A stretch of 64,000 nucleotides of DNA from Phenylobacterium immobile (ATCC 35973) (GCF_001375595.1 NZ_CVJQ01000001.1:620001-684000); one strand, 5' to 3'. Positions 8,541 through 16,976 are shown, counted from the stretch's first letter. The notes: a model not told the origin generated them from the sequence alone. Numbers and translations are program-made.

Positions 8541-9218
8541 ATGTCGCAGGTCACCCAGGATAAGCCCGAGACGGCGCAGGACGACGATCGACCTGGCGCG
8601 CCCGGCGACGAAACCAGCCTGCCGCTGTCGCAACTGCTGGTCGATATCCTCGAAGGCTCCGACGAGCGCGTCACCGTCGACCAGCTGATGCACATGTTCG
8701 GCGGCCGCGCGCTGGGCGGCATGCTGCTGATCTTCGGCCTGTTCTGCGCCCTGCCGCTGCCGCCGGGCGCCACCACCATCCTGGGCGCGCCGCTCCTGCT
8801 GCTCGCCCCGCAGATGATGATCGGCAAGGCCGCGCCGTGGCTGCCCCGGCGGGTCCGCACCCACTCCATCGCCACCGCCGACCTGCGCCGCGCCCTGCCG
8901 CGGGCGCTGCCGTGGCTGCGGCGGCTGGAGGCGATCTCCAGGCCCCGCCTGCGGTTCCTTTTCGCCCCCTTCGGCCAGCGGCTGATCGGGATGATCTGCA
9001 CCCTGCTGGCCATCGTCATCATCCTGCCGATCCCGCTCGGCAACCTGGTCCCGGCCCTCGCGGTGACGATCCTGTCGCTGGCGGTGGTCCAGCGCGACGG
9101 CCTGCTGGCCATCGCCGGCTATGGCGCGGTGGGCGCCAGCATGGGCCTTTTGATCTTCGCCTTCCGCCTGATCAGCCAGGCCGTCAGCCACGTGCTCACG
9201 AACTTCGCAGGCGCTTGA
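8541..9218 (+). CDS. ExoD-family membrane protein
   Basis: The 225-residue product belongs to the ExoD family, first linked to exopolysaccharide synthesis in rhizobia; its molecular role is unclear. A hydrophilic N-terminus of ~50 residues precedes SQLLVDILEGSDERVTVDQL and the conserved GRALGGMLLIFGLFCALPLPPGA segment. Further hydrophobic stretches follow (MICTLLAIVIILPIPLGNLVPA and a C-terminal pair). I use the ATG at 8541, since an upstream in-frame start at 8490 adds an unlikely tail. It lies between lptB and hpf. Confidence 0.8.
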   Translation: MSQVTQDKPETAQDDDRPGAPGDETSLPLSQLLVDILEGSDERVTVDQLMHMFGGRALGGMLLIFGLFCALPLPPGATTILGAPLLLLAPQMMIGKAAPWLPRRVRTHSIATADLRRALPRALPWLRRLEAISRPRLRFLFAPFGQRLIGMICTLLAIVIILPIPLGNLVPALAVTILSLAVVQRDGLLAIAGYGAVGASMGLLIFAFRLISQAVSHVLTNFAGA

Positions 9219-9250
9219 CACCAAGTCGCTGAAGGCGCGTTCTTTCTGTC

Positions 9251-9871
9251 ATGCAAGTCCAAGTCACCGGCAAGCATGTCGACGTCGGAGAGGCCCTGCG
9301 TTTGCGGGTCTCGGACGAAATCTCCACAAGCATCGGCAAGTACTTCGATCGCGACGGCCATGGCGCCGACGTGGTCGTCAGTCGCGAAGGCCACGCCTTC
9401 AAGGTCGATTGCGCCGTAACGCTCGCCTCCGGGCAGCAACTCGAGGCCCACGGCCTCGGCGGGGACGCCCACCTCGCCTTTGACGCAGCGCTGGGCAAGC
9501 TGCAGAAACGGATCCAGCGGTATAAAAACCGCCTGAAGGACCACCACGGCCAGGCGCTCGCCAAACAGGCCGAGACCGCGGCCTATTTCGTCATCCAGGC
9601 CCCCAGCGACGACGACGTCGATGAGGATTTCGACGACGCCGAAGGCGTGGATCTCGGCGACGAGCCGGTCGTGATCGCCGAAACCGAGAAGCAGGTCCGC
9701 AACATGACCGTCTCCATGGCGGTCATGGAACTGGACCTGACCGAATCTCAGACAATCGTGTTCCGCAACGCTGCGCACGGCGGATTATCGGTGGTATATC
9801 GCCGCCCCGATGGAAACATCGGGTGGATCGATCCGGAGCGGACTCGGTCGGCAAACGACGCGGCGGCGTGA
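9251..9871 (+). CDS. hpf: ribosome hibernation promoting factor (long form)
   Basis: The 206-residue product is a long HPF/RaiA protein. The N-terminal beta-alpha domain (residues 1-105, MQVQVTGKHVDVGEALR...) binds in the 30S decoding channel. An acidic linker (about 118-140) is followed by the C-terminal dimerisation domain (about 150-200, ESQTIVFRNAAHGGLSVVYRRPDGNIGWIDPE), which lets long HPF tether two 70S ribosomes into 100S particles in stationary phase. It is followed 85 bases later by ptsN, the same neighbour order as the rpoN-hpf-ptsN cluster of many proteobacteria, although rpoN is absent here. Confidence 0.92.
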   Translation: MQVQVTGKHVDVGEALRLRVSDEISTSIGKYFDRDGHGADVVVSREGHAFKVDCAVTLASGQQLEAHGLGGDAHLAFDAALGKLQKRIQRYKNRLKDHHGQALAKQAETAAYFVIQAPSDDDVDEDFDDAEGVDLGDEPVVIAETEKQVRNMTVSMAVMELDLTESQTIVFRNAAHGGLSVVYRRPDGNIGWIDPERTRSANDAAA

Positions 9872-9956
9872 CGGAACCGGCCTTGCCGTAGTCCGTTCAG
9901 GCAACCGTCATATCGGGGGGCTACTAAGGCCTCCCGGAGCACGGACTGTTGAGTTG

Positions 9957-10427
9957 ATGGACATCGGCGAACTGCTGGATCGCAACGCGATCGCCCTGCG
10001 CGTGAGCGCGGAAAACAAGCGCCAGGCCCTGGCGGTGGTCGCCGAGATCGCCGCCCGCAGCCTGGGCGTCGACGCCTCTGAAATCCTCGACGCGCTCAGC
10101 GAGCGCGAACAGGCCGGCTCCACCGGCGTCGGCCATGGCGTCGCCGTGCCCCACGCCCGCCTGCCGGGCCTCGACCGCCTGCGCGGCGTCTTCGTCCGCG
10201 TCGAGCAGCCGGTCGAGTTCGGCGCCGTCGACGACCAGCCGGTCGACCTGATGTTCGCCCTCTTCGCGCCGAAGGACGCCGGCGCCCTGCACCTGCGCGC
10301 GCTCGCCCGCGTCTCGCGCCTGCTGCGCCAGCCCAAGCTGCGCGAGCAGCTGCGCCACGCCCGCACCGCCGACGCCATCCACGCCCTGCTGGTCCGCGAC
10401 GAGGCGCTCCGCCCCACCGCGGCCTGA
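9957..10427 (+). CDS. ptsN: PTS IIA-like nitrogen regulatory protein PtsN
   Basis: The 156-residue EIIA-Ntr protein is the terminal phosphate acceptor of the nitrogen phosphotransferase system and acts by phosphorylation-dependent protein contacts, for example with potassium transport or stringent-response enzymes. The phosphorylatable histidine is His66 in GVGHGVAVPHARL. A start at 9957 (ATG) gives the standard MDIGELLDRNAIALRVSAENK N-terminus; the frame opens earlier at 9810 but overlaps hpf. It is convergent with the GFA-family gene, ending 3 bases from it. Confidence 0.9.
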   Translation: MDIGELLDRNAIALRVSAENKRQALAVVAEIAARSLGVDASEILDALSEREQAGSTGVGHGVAVPHARLPGLDRLRGVFVRVEQPVEFGAVDDQPVDLMFALFAPKDAGALHLRALARVSRLLRQPKLREQLRHARTADAIHALLVRDEALRPTAA

Positions 10428-10430
10428 AAC

Positions 10431-10838
10431 CTAGGCCGGCGCCTGCGGAAACTGCACGGCGCCGGTCTCGTCCAGCCAGGCCTTCACCCAGGGCAGGGCG
10501 CTCTGCGTCCAGATGTGGTCGGCCGGTTCGAACGTCGCCGGCGCATCCATCGAGGCGAGCGTGAACCCCACCAGCCCCGCCGCCGCCCGCCGGCCAAAGA
10601 TCGTCACGCCGCAGGCCGGACAGAACCCGCGCTCGACGGCGTCAGAGCTGTTCCACCAGGTCACCGCGCCCGAGACCTCCACGGCCTCGGCCCGGTACTG
10701 CGCCCGCGCGTTGAACGGCTGGCCCGTCACCTGCTGGCAGATCCGGCAATGGCACAGCCGCACGTTCAGGGGCTGGCCCTCGGCGCGGTAACGCACGGCG
10801 CCGCAGATGCAGCCGCCTTCAAAAATCTGATCGGTCAT
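10431..10838 (-). CDS. GFA (CENP-V/GFA domain) family protein
   Basis: The 135-residue protein carries the zinc-binding Cys pattern of the glutathione-dependent formaldehyde-activating family: GGCICGAVRY (Cys10, Cys12), LCHCRICQ (Cys29, Cys31, Cys34) and FCPACGV (Cys73, Cys76). Only a minority of this family truly handles S-hydroxymethylglutathione, so the substrate is open. It is convergent with ptsN and divergent from leuC, with 61 bases between its start and that of leuC. Confidence 0.88.
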   Translation of the reverse strand: MTDQIFEGGCICGAVRYRAEGQPLNVRLCHCRICQQVTGQPFNARAQYRAEAVEVSGAVTWWNSSDAVERGFCPACGVTIFGRRAAAGLVGFTLASMDAPATFEPADHIWTQSALPWVKAWLDETGAVQFPQAPA

Positions 10839-10899
10839 GATGCGAACCTTAAGGTCTGAGGCGTCCGGGCACTAGACGCGACAAGGGTCACGCTCCTAG

Positions 10900-12336
10900 A
10901 TGCGCTCCATGCCCGGCAAGACACTCTATGACAAAATCTGGGACGCCCACGTCGTCGACGAAACGCCCGACGGCGAGGCGATCCTCTACATCGACCTGCA
11001 CCTGATCCACGAGGTGACGACGCCCCAGGCCTTCGCAGGCCTGCGCGAGGCCGGCCGCCCCGTGCGCCGTCCGGACCGCACCCTGGCGGTGGCCGACCAC
11101 AACGTCCCCACCGAGGGCCAGAGCCTCGGCGTCGACGCCGTCGCCGACGATGAGGCCCGCCTCCAGCTGCAGACGCTGGGCCGCAACGTCGCCGAATACG
11201 GCATTGAATATTTCCCCATGGGCGATATCCGCAACGGCATCGTCCACGTGGTTGGCCCCGAGCAGGGCCGCACCCAGCCCGGCATGACCATCGTCTGCGG
11301 CGACAGCCACACCTCCACCCACGGCGCCTTCGGGGCGCTGGCCCACGGCATCGGCACCTCGGAGGTCGAGCATGTGCTCGCCACCCAGACGCTCCGCCAA
11401 AAGAAGGCCAGGAACTTCCGCGTCCTGATCGAGGGCACGCCCGGCCCCGGCGTCGGCGCCAAGGACTATGCGCTGGCCGTCATCGGCGCCATCGGCACCG
11501 CCGGCGGCACCGGCTCGGTCATCGAATACGCCGGCGACGCGATCCGCGCGCTCTCCATGGAAGGGCGCATGACGCTCTGCAACCTGACCATCGAAGGCGG
11601 CGCCCGCGCCGGCCTGGTCGCCCCGGACGAAACCACCTTCCAGTACCTCATGGGCCGCCCCGCCACGCCGAAGGGCGCGGCCTGGGAGATGGCGCTCGCC
11701 TACTGGAAGACCTTCTTCTCCGACGACGACGCCGTCTTCGACCGCGAGATCCGCATCGACGCCAGCCAGATCGCCCCCCTCGTCACCTGGGGCACCTCGC
11801 CGGAAGACGTCATCGCCATCACCGACATCGTCCCTGACCCGGCCAGCTTCGCCACGCCGGACAAGCGCGCCGCCGCCGCCCGCAGCCTGGAATACATGGG
11901 CCTCACCGCCGGCCAGCCGATCAGCGACGCCAGGATCGACGTGGTCTTCATCGGCTCGTGCACCAACAGCCGCATCGAGGATCTGCGCGCCGCCGCCGAC
12001 ATCGCCGCCAAGGCCCTGGCCCGCGGCATGCGCGTCGCGCCGGGCGTCCGCGCCATGGTCGTCCCCGGCTCGGGCCTCATCAAGGCCCAGGCCGAGGACG
12101 AGGGCCTCGACGTCATCTTCCGCGACGCCGGCTTCGACTGGCGCGAGCCCGGCTGCTCCATGTGCCTGGCCATGAACCCGGACAAGGTGCCCCCCGGCCA
12201 GCGCTGCGCCTCCACCTCCAACCGCAACTTCGAGGGCCGCCAGGGCCGCGGCGGCCGCACCCACCTGGTCAGCCCCGCCATGGCCGCCGCCGCCGCCATC
12301 GCCGGCCACCTGGCCGACGTCAGGGAGTACCTCTGA
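10900..12336 (+). CDS. leuC: 3-isopropylmalate dehydratase large subunit
   Basis: LeuC (478 residues) is the iron-sulfur subunit of isopropylmalate isomerase in leucine synthesis. The 4Fe-4S ligands are Cys354 (FIGSCTNSR), Cys419 and Cys422 (PGCSMC). The N-terminal [15 protein letters not shown] and [20 protein letters not shown] motifs are diagnostic. Met4 at 10909 is an alternative start. leuD follows after 2 bases, so the two subunits are cotranscribed. leuB lies 4.7 kb further on, separated by small genes and a probable defence cassette. Confidence 0.96.
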   Translation: MRSMPGKTLYDKIWDAHVVDETPDGEAILYIDLHLIHEVTTPQAFAGLREAGRPVRRPDRTLAVADHNVPTEGQSLGVDAVADDEARLQLQTLGRNVAEYGIEYFPMGDIRNGIVHVVGPEQGRTQPGMTIVCGDSHTSTHGAFGALAHGIGTSEVEHVLATQTLRQKKARNFRVLIEGTPGPGVGAKDYALAVIGAIGTAGGTGSVIEYAGDAIRALSMEGRMTLCNLTIEGGARAGLVAPDETTFQYLMGRPATPKGAAWEMALAYWKTFFSDDDAVFDREIRIDASQIAPLVTWGTSPEDVIAITDIVPDPASFATPDKRAAAARSLEYMGLTAGQPISDARIDVVFIGSCTNSRIEDLRAAADIAAKALARGMRVAPGVRAMVVPGSGLIKAQAEDEGLDVIFRDAGFDWREPGCSMCLAMNPDKVPPGQRCASTSNRNFEGRQGRGGRTHLVSPAMAAAAAIAGHLADVREYL

Positions 12337-12338
12337 TC

Positions 12339-12950
12339 ATGCAGGCCTTCACCCGCCTGGACGCCAAGATCGCGCCCCTGCCCAACGCCAACATCGACAC
12401 CGACCAGATCATCCCGGCCCAGTTTCTCAAGACCGTGGAGCGCAAGGGCCTTGGCAAGGGCCTGTTCTTCTCCATGCGCTTCGACGACCAGGGCCAGCCG
12501 CGCCCCGAGTTCGTGCTGAACAAGCCGGACTATGCGAACGCCCAGGTCCTCGTCGCCGGCGACAACTTCGGCTGTGGCTCCAGCCGCGAGCACGCCCCCT
12601 GGGCGCTCATGGACTACGGCATCCGCTGCGTCATCTCGACCAGCTTCGCCGACATCTTCTACAACAACTGCTTCCAGAACGGCCTCCTGCCCGTCGTCCT
12701 CACCGCCGAGCAGGTCCAGGACCTGATGGAGGAGGCCAAGGGCGGCAACCACCTGGTCACCGTCGACCTCGAGTCCCAGACCGTCGTCTCGCCCAGCGGC
12801 CGCACGTTCACCTTCGCCATCGACGCCAGCCGCAAGGAAAAGATGCTGAAAGGCCTCGACGCCATCGGCGAGACCCTCACGGCCGAGAGTTCCATCGACG
12901 TGTTTGAGAGCAAGATGGCGCTGGGGCAGCCCTGGCTGGAACAAGCCTGA
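12339..12950 (+). CDS. leuD: 3-isopropylmalate dehydratase small subunit
   Basis: LeuD (203 residues) supplies the swivelling substrate-recognition domain of isopropylmalate isomerase. Diagnostic stretches are [17 protein letters not shown] near residue 20 and [17 protein letters not shown] near residue 75. The ATG at 12339 is 2 bases after the leuC stop. An open frame continues far upstream inside leuC, but only this start gives the family N-terminus. A GC-rich hairpin at 12964-13005 follows the stop. Confidence 0.95.
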   Translation: MQAFTRLDAKIAPLPNANIDTDQIIPAQFLKTVERKGLGKGLFFSMRFDDQGQPRPEFVLNKPDYANAQVLVAGDNFGCGSSREHAPWALMDYGIRCVISTSFADIFYNNCFQNGLLPVVLTAEQVQDLMEEAKGGNHLVTVDLESQTVVSPSGRTFTFAIDASRKEKMLKGLDAIGETLTAESSIDVFESKMALGQPWLEQA

Positions 12951-12963
12951 CCACCGCCTCCAG

Positions 12964-13005
12964 GGCCCCCTCCCGCCCCGTTCACGGAGGGGTGTGGGAG
13001 GGGCC
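12964..13005. terminator. GC-rich hairpin downstream of leuD
   Basis: GGCCCCCTCCC pairs with GGGAGGGGCC (one bulged C), with an inner CCCC/GGGG pairing. There is no T-run, so it may be a Rho-independent-like stop, an RNA stabiliser or a dispersed repeat behind leuCD. Confidence 0.45.
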
Positions 13006-13068
13006 AGCACCAGCCCTATCCAACCAAGTTACCTCGAGCCCCGGCCGCTCCCAAGCTTAACGTCTGAC

Positions 13069-13245
13069 ATGCCTTCCGTTGCGCCTTTCATCGTCGCGCT
13101 CGTCGTTGTGACCGCCTATTGGGTCGTCCGCCTAGCCTATGTGCTCAAAACCGGCGGTCAGATCTCGTTCCGAGAGAAGGTGCGCCTCTTCGGCGCCGTC
13201 GGCGTCGTGTTGAGCATCCCCGTCTATCTGGTGTTCCTCGCCTGA
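13069..13245 (+). CDS. small two-helix membrane protein, unknown function
   Basis: The 58-residue product has two hydrophobic segments (about residues 4-24, APFIVALVVVTAYWVVRLAY, and 40-58, LFGAVGVVLSIPVYLVFLA) joined by a short basic loop (KTGGQISFREKVR). No enzymatic motif is present. The preferred ATG at 13069 starts the first helix; the frame extends upstream into leuD but with poor sequence. GC-rich codon use matches the host. It probably belongs to the resident leuCD-leuB neighbourhood, not to the cassette that follows. Function unknown. Confidence 0.55.
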   Translation: MPSVAPFIVALVVVTAYWVVRLAYVLKTGGQISFREKVRLFGAVGVVLSIPVYLVFLA

Positions 13246-13386
13246 GGACGGGGCATGCAGCCAACGCCACACCCCAGTTAGCCGCGCAGCGGCTATCCGG
13301 GCCCCAGGGCCGCCGCACGGCGCCACCACGGCCCATCAGCCGCCCCCAGCGTTCTTGCCGTGTTCCCCCCACACAAGGCGCGCTAA

Positions 13387-13752
13387 GTGCGCCCCATGGG
13401 AGCCAAAGACCCCGACCGCGTCGTCTCCCCGCCCAGCCCCATGACGGCGCCGACCCTGGCTGAAATGCACGTGAGGCGCTGGGAGCTTCGGGCCGACTGC
13501 AACCGCTGCAAGGTGCAGCTCCGCGTCAGCCTCCCGGCCATGATCCGCGCCCAAGGCCCCGACGCGATCTGGTGGGGCCAGCATCCCACCTGCCCCGGCT
13601 ACGAGTGCCCCGGCGGCAAGCTGACCTACTACGCCAGGGCGATTTCTTCAGGCTCTTGGGTCTCGATGACGTCCGTCCCAGATGAACGGACGATTGCGTT
13701 CTGGCGCTCGAGCCGGCGCGCCAGGGGCAGGGCCCGCGGTAGAGTGAGGTAG
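13387..13752 (+). CDS. small conserved-looking protein with paired cysteines, unknown function
   Basis: The product is 121 residues from GTG at 13387, or 118 from ATG at 13396. It has a CNRC pair near residue 38 and a CPGYECPGG pair near residue 69, a spacing that could bind zinc, surrounding WELRADCNRCKVQLRVSLPAMI and DAIWWGQHPTC. The C-terminus is a basic tail (RRARGRARGRVR). The last ~100 bases are less GC-rich than the start, so the gene's end may mark the left border of the lower-GC cassette. I do not recognise the family with certainty. Confidence 0.55.
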   Translation: MRPMGAKDPDRVVSPPSPMTAPTLAEMHVRRWELRADCNRCKVQLRVSLPAMIRAQGPDAIWWGQHPTCPGYECPGGKLTYYARAISSGSWVSMTSVPDERTIAFWRSSRRARGRARGRVR

Positions 13753-13831
13753 GCGTGATTTGAGTGTGCAGAAGCGTAGTTCGGCTTACGACTCATTGCA
13801 GTTGTCCGGACCATCCCTTTCGCGAGCCATA

Positions 13832-13859
13832 TTGAGGTGGCAGGGATTAGTCCTATACG
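13832..13859 (+). promoter_or_regulatory. candidate promoter of the ABC-3C cassette
   Basis: TTGAGG at 13832-13837 and TATACG at 13854-13859 are separated by 16 bases and lie 33 bases before the cassette's first ATG. This resembles a sigma-70 type -35/-10 pair. It is a pattern match only. Confidence 0.4.
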
Positions 13860-13892
13860 CTCCACCTGATAGACGTCAGGGGATCGCGCGAA

Positions 13893-14789
13893 GTGGATGA
13901 ATTGGAGCGTCTCTGGTACGGTGCGATCTTCCGCATCAACTTCCTCGAGAAGCGCGGCACTGAGTTTCAAGATTGGTTCGTCAAGCTTGCCGGCTACGCA
14001 TGGGGCGACGACTTCGAAGAAGTTCGTCCATACGGCAATGTAGGCGACTGGAAATGTGATGGCTGGCGGATTAGCACGGGCAGTGTTTTCCAGTGTTACG
14101 CGCCTCGCGACATGACCGCATCGGAAGCGTTGCAAAAGGTCAACGCCGACTTTGCGGGTGCCGTAAAGCACTGGCCGAAGATGCAGGTGTGGCACTTCGT
14201 CCACAACGACGGGGACGGACTGCCCCCTCAGGTGACGAACCTGTTTCAGACGCTGCGGACGGCCAACCCCGCGGTCAACCTCACTCCATGGTCCGAGCCA
14301 GAGTTGCTAGCGCTCGTGCCGCTGTTAAGCCGCACCCACGCAGCCGCGTTATTCGGCCCCGCGCCAACGGCGATGATCTTTGAGCGATTGAGCTACAGTG
14401 ATCTTCAGCCAGTCATCGACGCTATCGCCCTCGGGCAGCCGGACATCGGAATAGAACCGAGAGCTCCGTCTCCGACTAAGCTTGAGCATAACCGTCTGTC
14501 CGTTGAGGCCGCCGACCTACTCCGCGCCGGTCGGCGCAAGGAACGGCTCGTTGAGTCATTTATCGACAGCCAACTCAATCCTCAGCAAGGGGAACGGATC
14601 GCGCAAACATTCCGTGAAAAATACGCGGAATTGAAGGCGCTGAGCCTCCCGCCCGACATAATCTTTGGCTATTTGCATCGGCTCGTTGGGACGTCCGGCA
14701 CTCCGCAGCAGCAGGCCGCTGGACTGGCCGTGCTCTCCTACCTGTTCGAACGCTGCGACATTTTCGACGACGCGCCAACAATCCAATGA
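13893..14789 (+). CDS. ABC-3C system first component: nuclease-like N-terminus plus ABC-3C C-terminal domain
   Basis: The 298-residue product begins the three-gene cassette. Residues ~15-105 look like a restriction-endonuclease-like fold: Glu24 in GTEFQDWF, then GNVGDWKCDGW (48-58, Asp52 and Asp56) and VFQCYAP (65-71). The Mrr family shows GxGDxGxDG...QxK here, so Tyr69 sits where the catalytic lysine is expected. The C-terminal half is helical and fits the domain that links effectors to their ATPase in ABC-three-component systems. It overlaps the next gene by ATGA at 14786-14789. GC is much lower than in flanking genes. Expected role is a conflict-system effector; activity is inferred. Confidence 0.72.
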   Translation: MDELERLWYGAIFRINFLEKRGTEFQDWFVKLAGYAWGDDFEEVRPYGNVGDWKCDGWRISTGSVFQCYAPRDMTASEALQKVNADFAGAVKHWPKMQVWHFVHNDGDGLPPQVTNLFQTLRTANPAVNLTPWSEPELLALVPLLSRTHAAALFGPAPTAMIFERLSYSDLQPVIDAIALGQPDIGIEPRAPSPTKLEHNRLSVEAADLLRAGRRKERLVESFIDSQLNPQQGERIAQTFREKYAELKALSLPPDIIFGYLHRLVGTSGTPQQQAAGLAVLSYLFERCDIFDDAPTIQ

Positions 14790-15031
14790 TCCTTCCTGCG
14801 AAGCATCTTTCGGCGGAACGCGCCCTCCTTTCGGTCGGTGGACACCTGCTCGAACAGCTGGCCGCGCCCCAAACGGTGTCCAGTCTCTGGGACGCCGTGA
14901 GAGCACAACGAGAGACCGATGACCCTCGCGCGCCGATCAGCTACGACTGGTTCATCCTTGCCCTAGACCTCTTGTTCATGATGGGTGCGGTCTCGCTCAA
15001 TCGGGGCGTGGTTCGAAGATCGACGCAATGA
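14786..15031 (+). CDS. ABC-3C system middle component (small helical protein)
   Basis: The 81-residue product (MILPAKHLSAERALLSVGGH...) lies between the nuclease-like gene and the SMC-like ATPase and overlaps both by four bases (ATGA at 14786-14789 and 15028-15031). The pattern SAERALLSVGGHLLEQL ... PISYDWFILALDLLFMMGAVSL resembles the small middle-component proteins (MC6 type, from memory) that appear only in ABC-3C loci. It is predicted to fold as a winged-helix-like adaptor. The exact subtype needs a profile search. Confidence 0.7.
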   Translation: MILPAKHLSAERALLSVGGHLLEQLAAPQTVSSLWDAVRAQRETDDPRAPISYDWFILALDLLFMMGAVSLNRGVVRRSTQ

Positions 15032-16815
15032 TCACCGGCGTTCGAAGCCCAACGATCCCAAGCTTTAAAAATCTCCGGTTTGGGCCCGGGCTCAACATCG
15101 TGCTTGTCAATCGGACCACGGCCGCTGGCGCAAGCGGGAAGCGGAACGGTGCAGGCAAGTCCAGCCTGTTGGACGTGATCCACTTCGTCCTGGGTGGTTC
15201 GAAGGAGTCAAGCTCACCGCTATCTGCGGCGGAACTCGCCGATGCCTCTTTTGCCCTCGACCTTGTTCTCGGCGATCACTCGATCAGCGCCACCCGATCG
15301 CTAGCCACGCCCGGGACGATTGATCTCGCCGGGGACTTCAAGCGTTGGCCAATTCAACCTGACGTTGCTGAGGATGGCACTGTTACAATCTCTGATGACG
15401 GCTGGAAGGACTTGCTAGGTCGGATGAGCTTCGGCTTGCCGCCAGTCTCGCAAGAGCGCGCGGCTTGGCTTAGCTTCAGATCATGCTTCCCGTACTTCGC
15501 CCGTCGGCAGCGTAACGACGGCTATATAGACTGGCGTAAGAACGTCGGCAGCCAACGAGCAGTTGGCTGGCAAGTGCCACTGGCGTTTCTGCTCGGACTG
15601 GATCGTGAAGGTATTGTCGAGCTACACAAGGTCAAGGACGCCGAGCGAGAGAAGGCCAATCTCACTCGGCTGCTGAAGTCGAACCTCATCCAAGAAAGCC
15701 TCGGAACACCCAGCAGGCTGCGCACTAGAGCTGCGCGGATCGCCCGCCAGATCGAAAAACTGGAAGAAGATCTGGAAGGATTTCAAATCGTCTCTGCATA
15801 CGACGAGTTAGTCTCAGAGGCTAACCGCCTCCAAGCAGAGATCGAAGATCTCACAAATGCGAATTTTCTGGATCAGGAGATCATCTCGAATCTCGAACGC
15901 GCACTAGCCGACGAGCGAGCGCCGGAGCTTACCGATCTCCAGCGGGTTTACGCCGAGGCGGGCGTCGTATTACCCGGCATCAGCTTGGCAAAGTACGAAA
16001 AGGTCGAAGAATTTCACCGAGCGATCCTGAGAAACAGGCACCTCCACCTCCAGGCGGAACTGGATGATGCGAGGGCGCGGTCTATTCAGAGGCGCCAAAC
16101 GATCGCCGTCGCCCAGCGCCGTCGGAATGAACTGCTGACGACTATTAACAGCGGTGGGGCCCTATCGCATTACCGCCAGATGGACGCTCAGCTTATACAG
16201 CTGCGCTCCAAACATCAGCAGCTCACAGCTCAGCTTGAGCTCCACAGCAAGATCGACCTTTTGCGCTCCGATCTGAAGGTCAAGCGGGCTGAGGCCGAGC
16301 GCAAAATCACCCACGATCTGGCAGAACGCGCACCGGCGGTGGACCGTGCAATCACTATCTTCGATGAGATTTCCGGCAACCTTTACGACCAGCCCGCGAG
16401 CTTGGAGATCAAGGCCACCGCCGACGGGCTAGGCGTATTCATCCATCGGCCGGACATTGCCAGCGATGGCGTTGGTAAGATGCAGATCTTCACCTTTGAC
16501 CTAATGCTCGCGACCGTCTGTTCAGAGCGGGGTGAATGGCCCGGCTTCCTCATCCATGACAGCCACATCTTCGATGGGGTTGACGGCCGCCAAGTCGCGA
16601 CTGCGCTTCACACGGCGCATGATCGCCTGGCGGCCGTGGGCGGGCAGTACATCATCACGATAAATTCTGACGATCTCGAGAAAGCCGAACGAGAGGGCCA
16701 AACGTCCTTCCGCAACTTCGTTGTGAAGCCTGAACTCGACGACTCTGAAAGGGGCGGGCTATTCGGTTTCAAGTTCGCGACTGATGTGGATGCGGAGGAC
16801 GGAACCGACGAATGA
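15028..16815 (+). CDS. ABC-3C system ATPase, DUF2326-type SMC-like protein
   Basis: The 595-residue protein has a split ABC ATPase head. The N-terminal lobe carries the P-loop NGAGKSSLLDVIHFVLGG (from residue 40), preceded by an unusual Gly/Ala/Ser insert after VLVNR. A coiled-coil-rich middle spans about 200-435 (ARIARQIEKLEEDLEGF; EAERKITHDLAE). The C-terminal lobe has a signature-like DGVGKMQIFTFDLML (480-494) and Walker B FLIHDSHIFDGVDGRQ (Asp511), the hallmark of the DUF2326 group. Such ATPases power the ABC-3C systems. It starts inside the previous stop codon (ATGA) and is the last gene of the cassette. Confidence 0.82.
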   Translation: MITGVRSPTIPSFKNLRFGPGLNIVLVNRTTAAGASGKRNGAGKSSLLDVIHFVLGGSKESSSPLSAAELADASFALDLVLGDHSISATRSLATPGTIDLAGDFKRWPIQPDVAEDGTVTISDDGWKDLLGRMSFGLPPVSQERAAWLSFRSCFPYFARRQRNDGYIDWRKNVGSQRAVGWQVPLAFLLGLDREGIVELHKVKDAEREKANLTRLLKSNLIQESLGTPSRLRTRAARIARQIEKLEEDLEGFQIVSAYDELVSEANRLQAEIEDLTNANFLDQEIISNLERALADERAPELTDLQRVYAEAGVVLPGISLAKYEKVEEFHRAILRNRHLHLQAELDDARARSIQRRQTIAVAQRRRNELLTTINSGGALSHYRQMDAQLIQLRSKHQQLTAQLELHSKIDLLRSDLKVKRAEAERKITHDLAERAPAVDRAITIFDEISGNLYDQPASLEIKATADGLGVFIHRPDIASDGVGKMQIFTFDLMLATVCSERGEWPGFLIHDSHIFDGVDGRQVATALHTAHDRLAAVGGQYIITINSDDLEKAEREGQTSFRNFVVKPELDDSERGGLFGFKFATDVDAEDGTDE

Positions 16816-16865
16816 GTCGTCGGCGGCGCATTCAATGTTCGCCCGCCAACTGTAGCCGGGAGGTC

Positions 16866-16881
16866 CATGCCGCGCGGCATG
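16866..16881. repeat. perfect 16-base palindrome after the ABC-3C cassette
   Basis: CATGCCGC followed directly by GCGGCATG forms a perfect palindrome 50 bases after the ATPase stop and about 80 bases before the SOS box. It could be a regulator site or part of the cassette's right border. No function can be assigned. Confidence 0.4.
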
Positions 16882-16958
16882 ACAGTGTCCGCATTGGCCC
16901 ATTGCAGATCCGACAAACCCCCTCAGCGCGCATGCCAACTTGCTGCGACGGACATTTT

Positions 16959-16973
16959 GTTCTATATTTGTTC
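16959..16973 (+). promoter_or_regulatory. SOS (LexA) box, GTTC-N7-GTTC
   Basis: GTTC, TATATTT, GTTC exactly matches the alphaproteobacterial LexA operator. It ends 3 bases before the ATG at 16977, so it overlaps any -10 element and would tightly repress a leaderless or near-leaderless transcript. Confidence 0.8.
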
Positions 16974-16976
16974 CAA

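Noticed and set aside
13387-13752. Truncated gene disrupted by the cassette
   Set aside because: The frame closes normally with a basic tail and both cysteine pairs are intact, so I see no proof of disruption, only a possible border near its end.
13794-16907. 8-base direct repeat CATTGCAG at 13794-13801 and 16900-16907, flanking the ABC-3C cassette
   Set aside because: It could be a target-site duplication, but an 8-base match between two ~150-base spacers arises by chance fairly often, and no inverted terminal repeats or recombinase gene accompany it.
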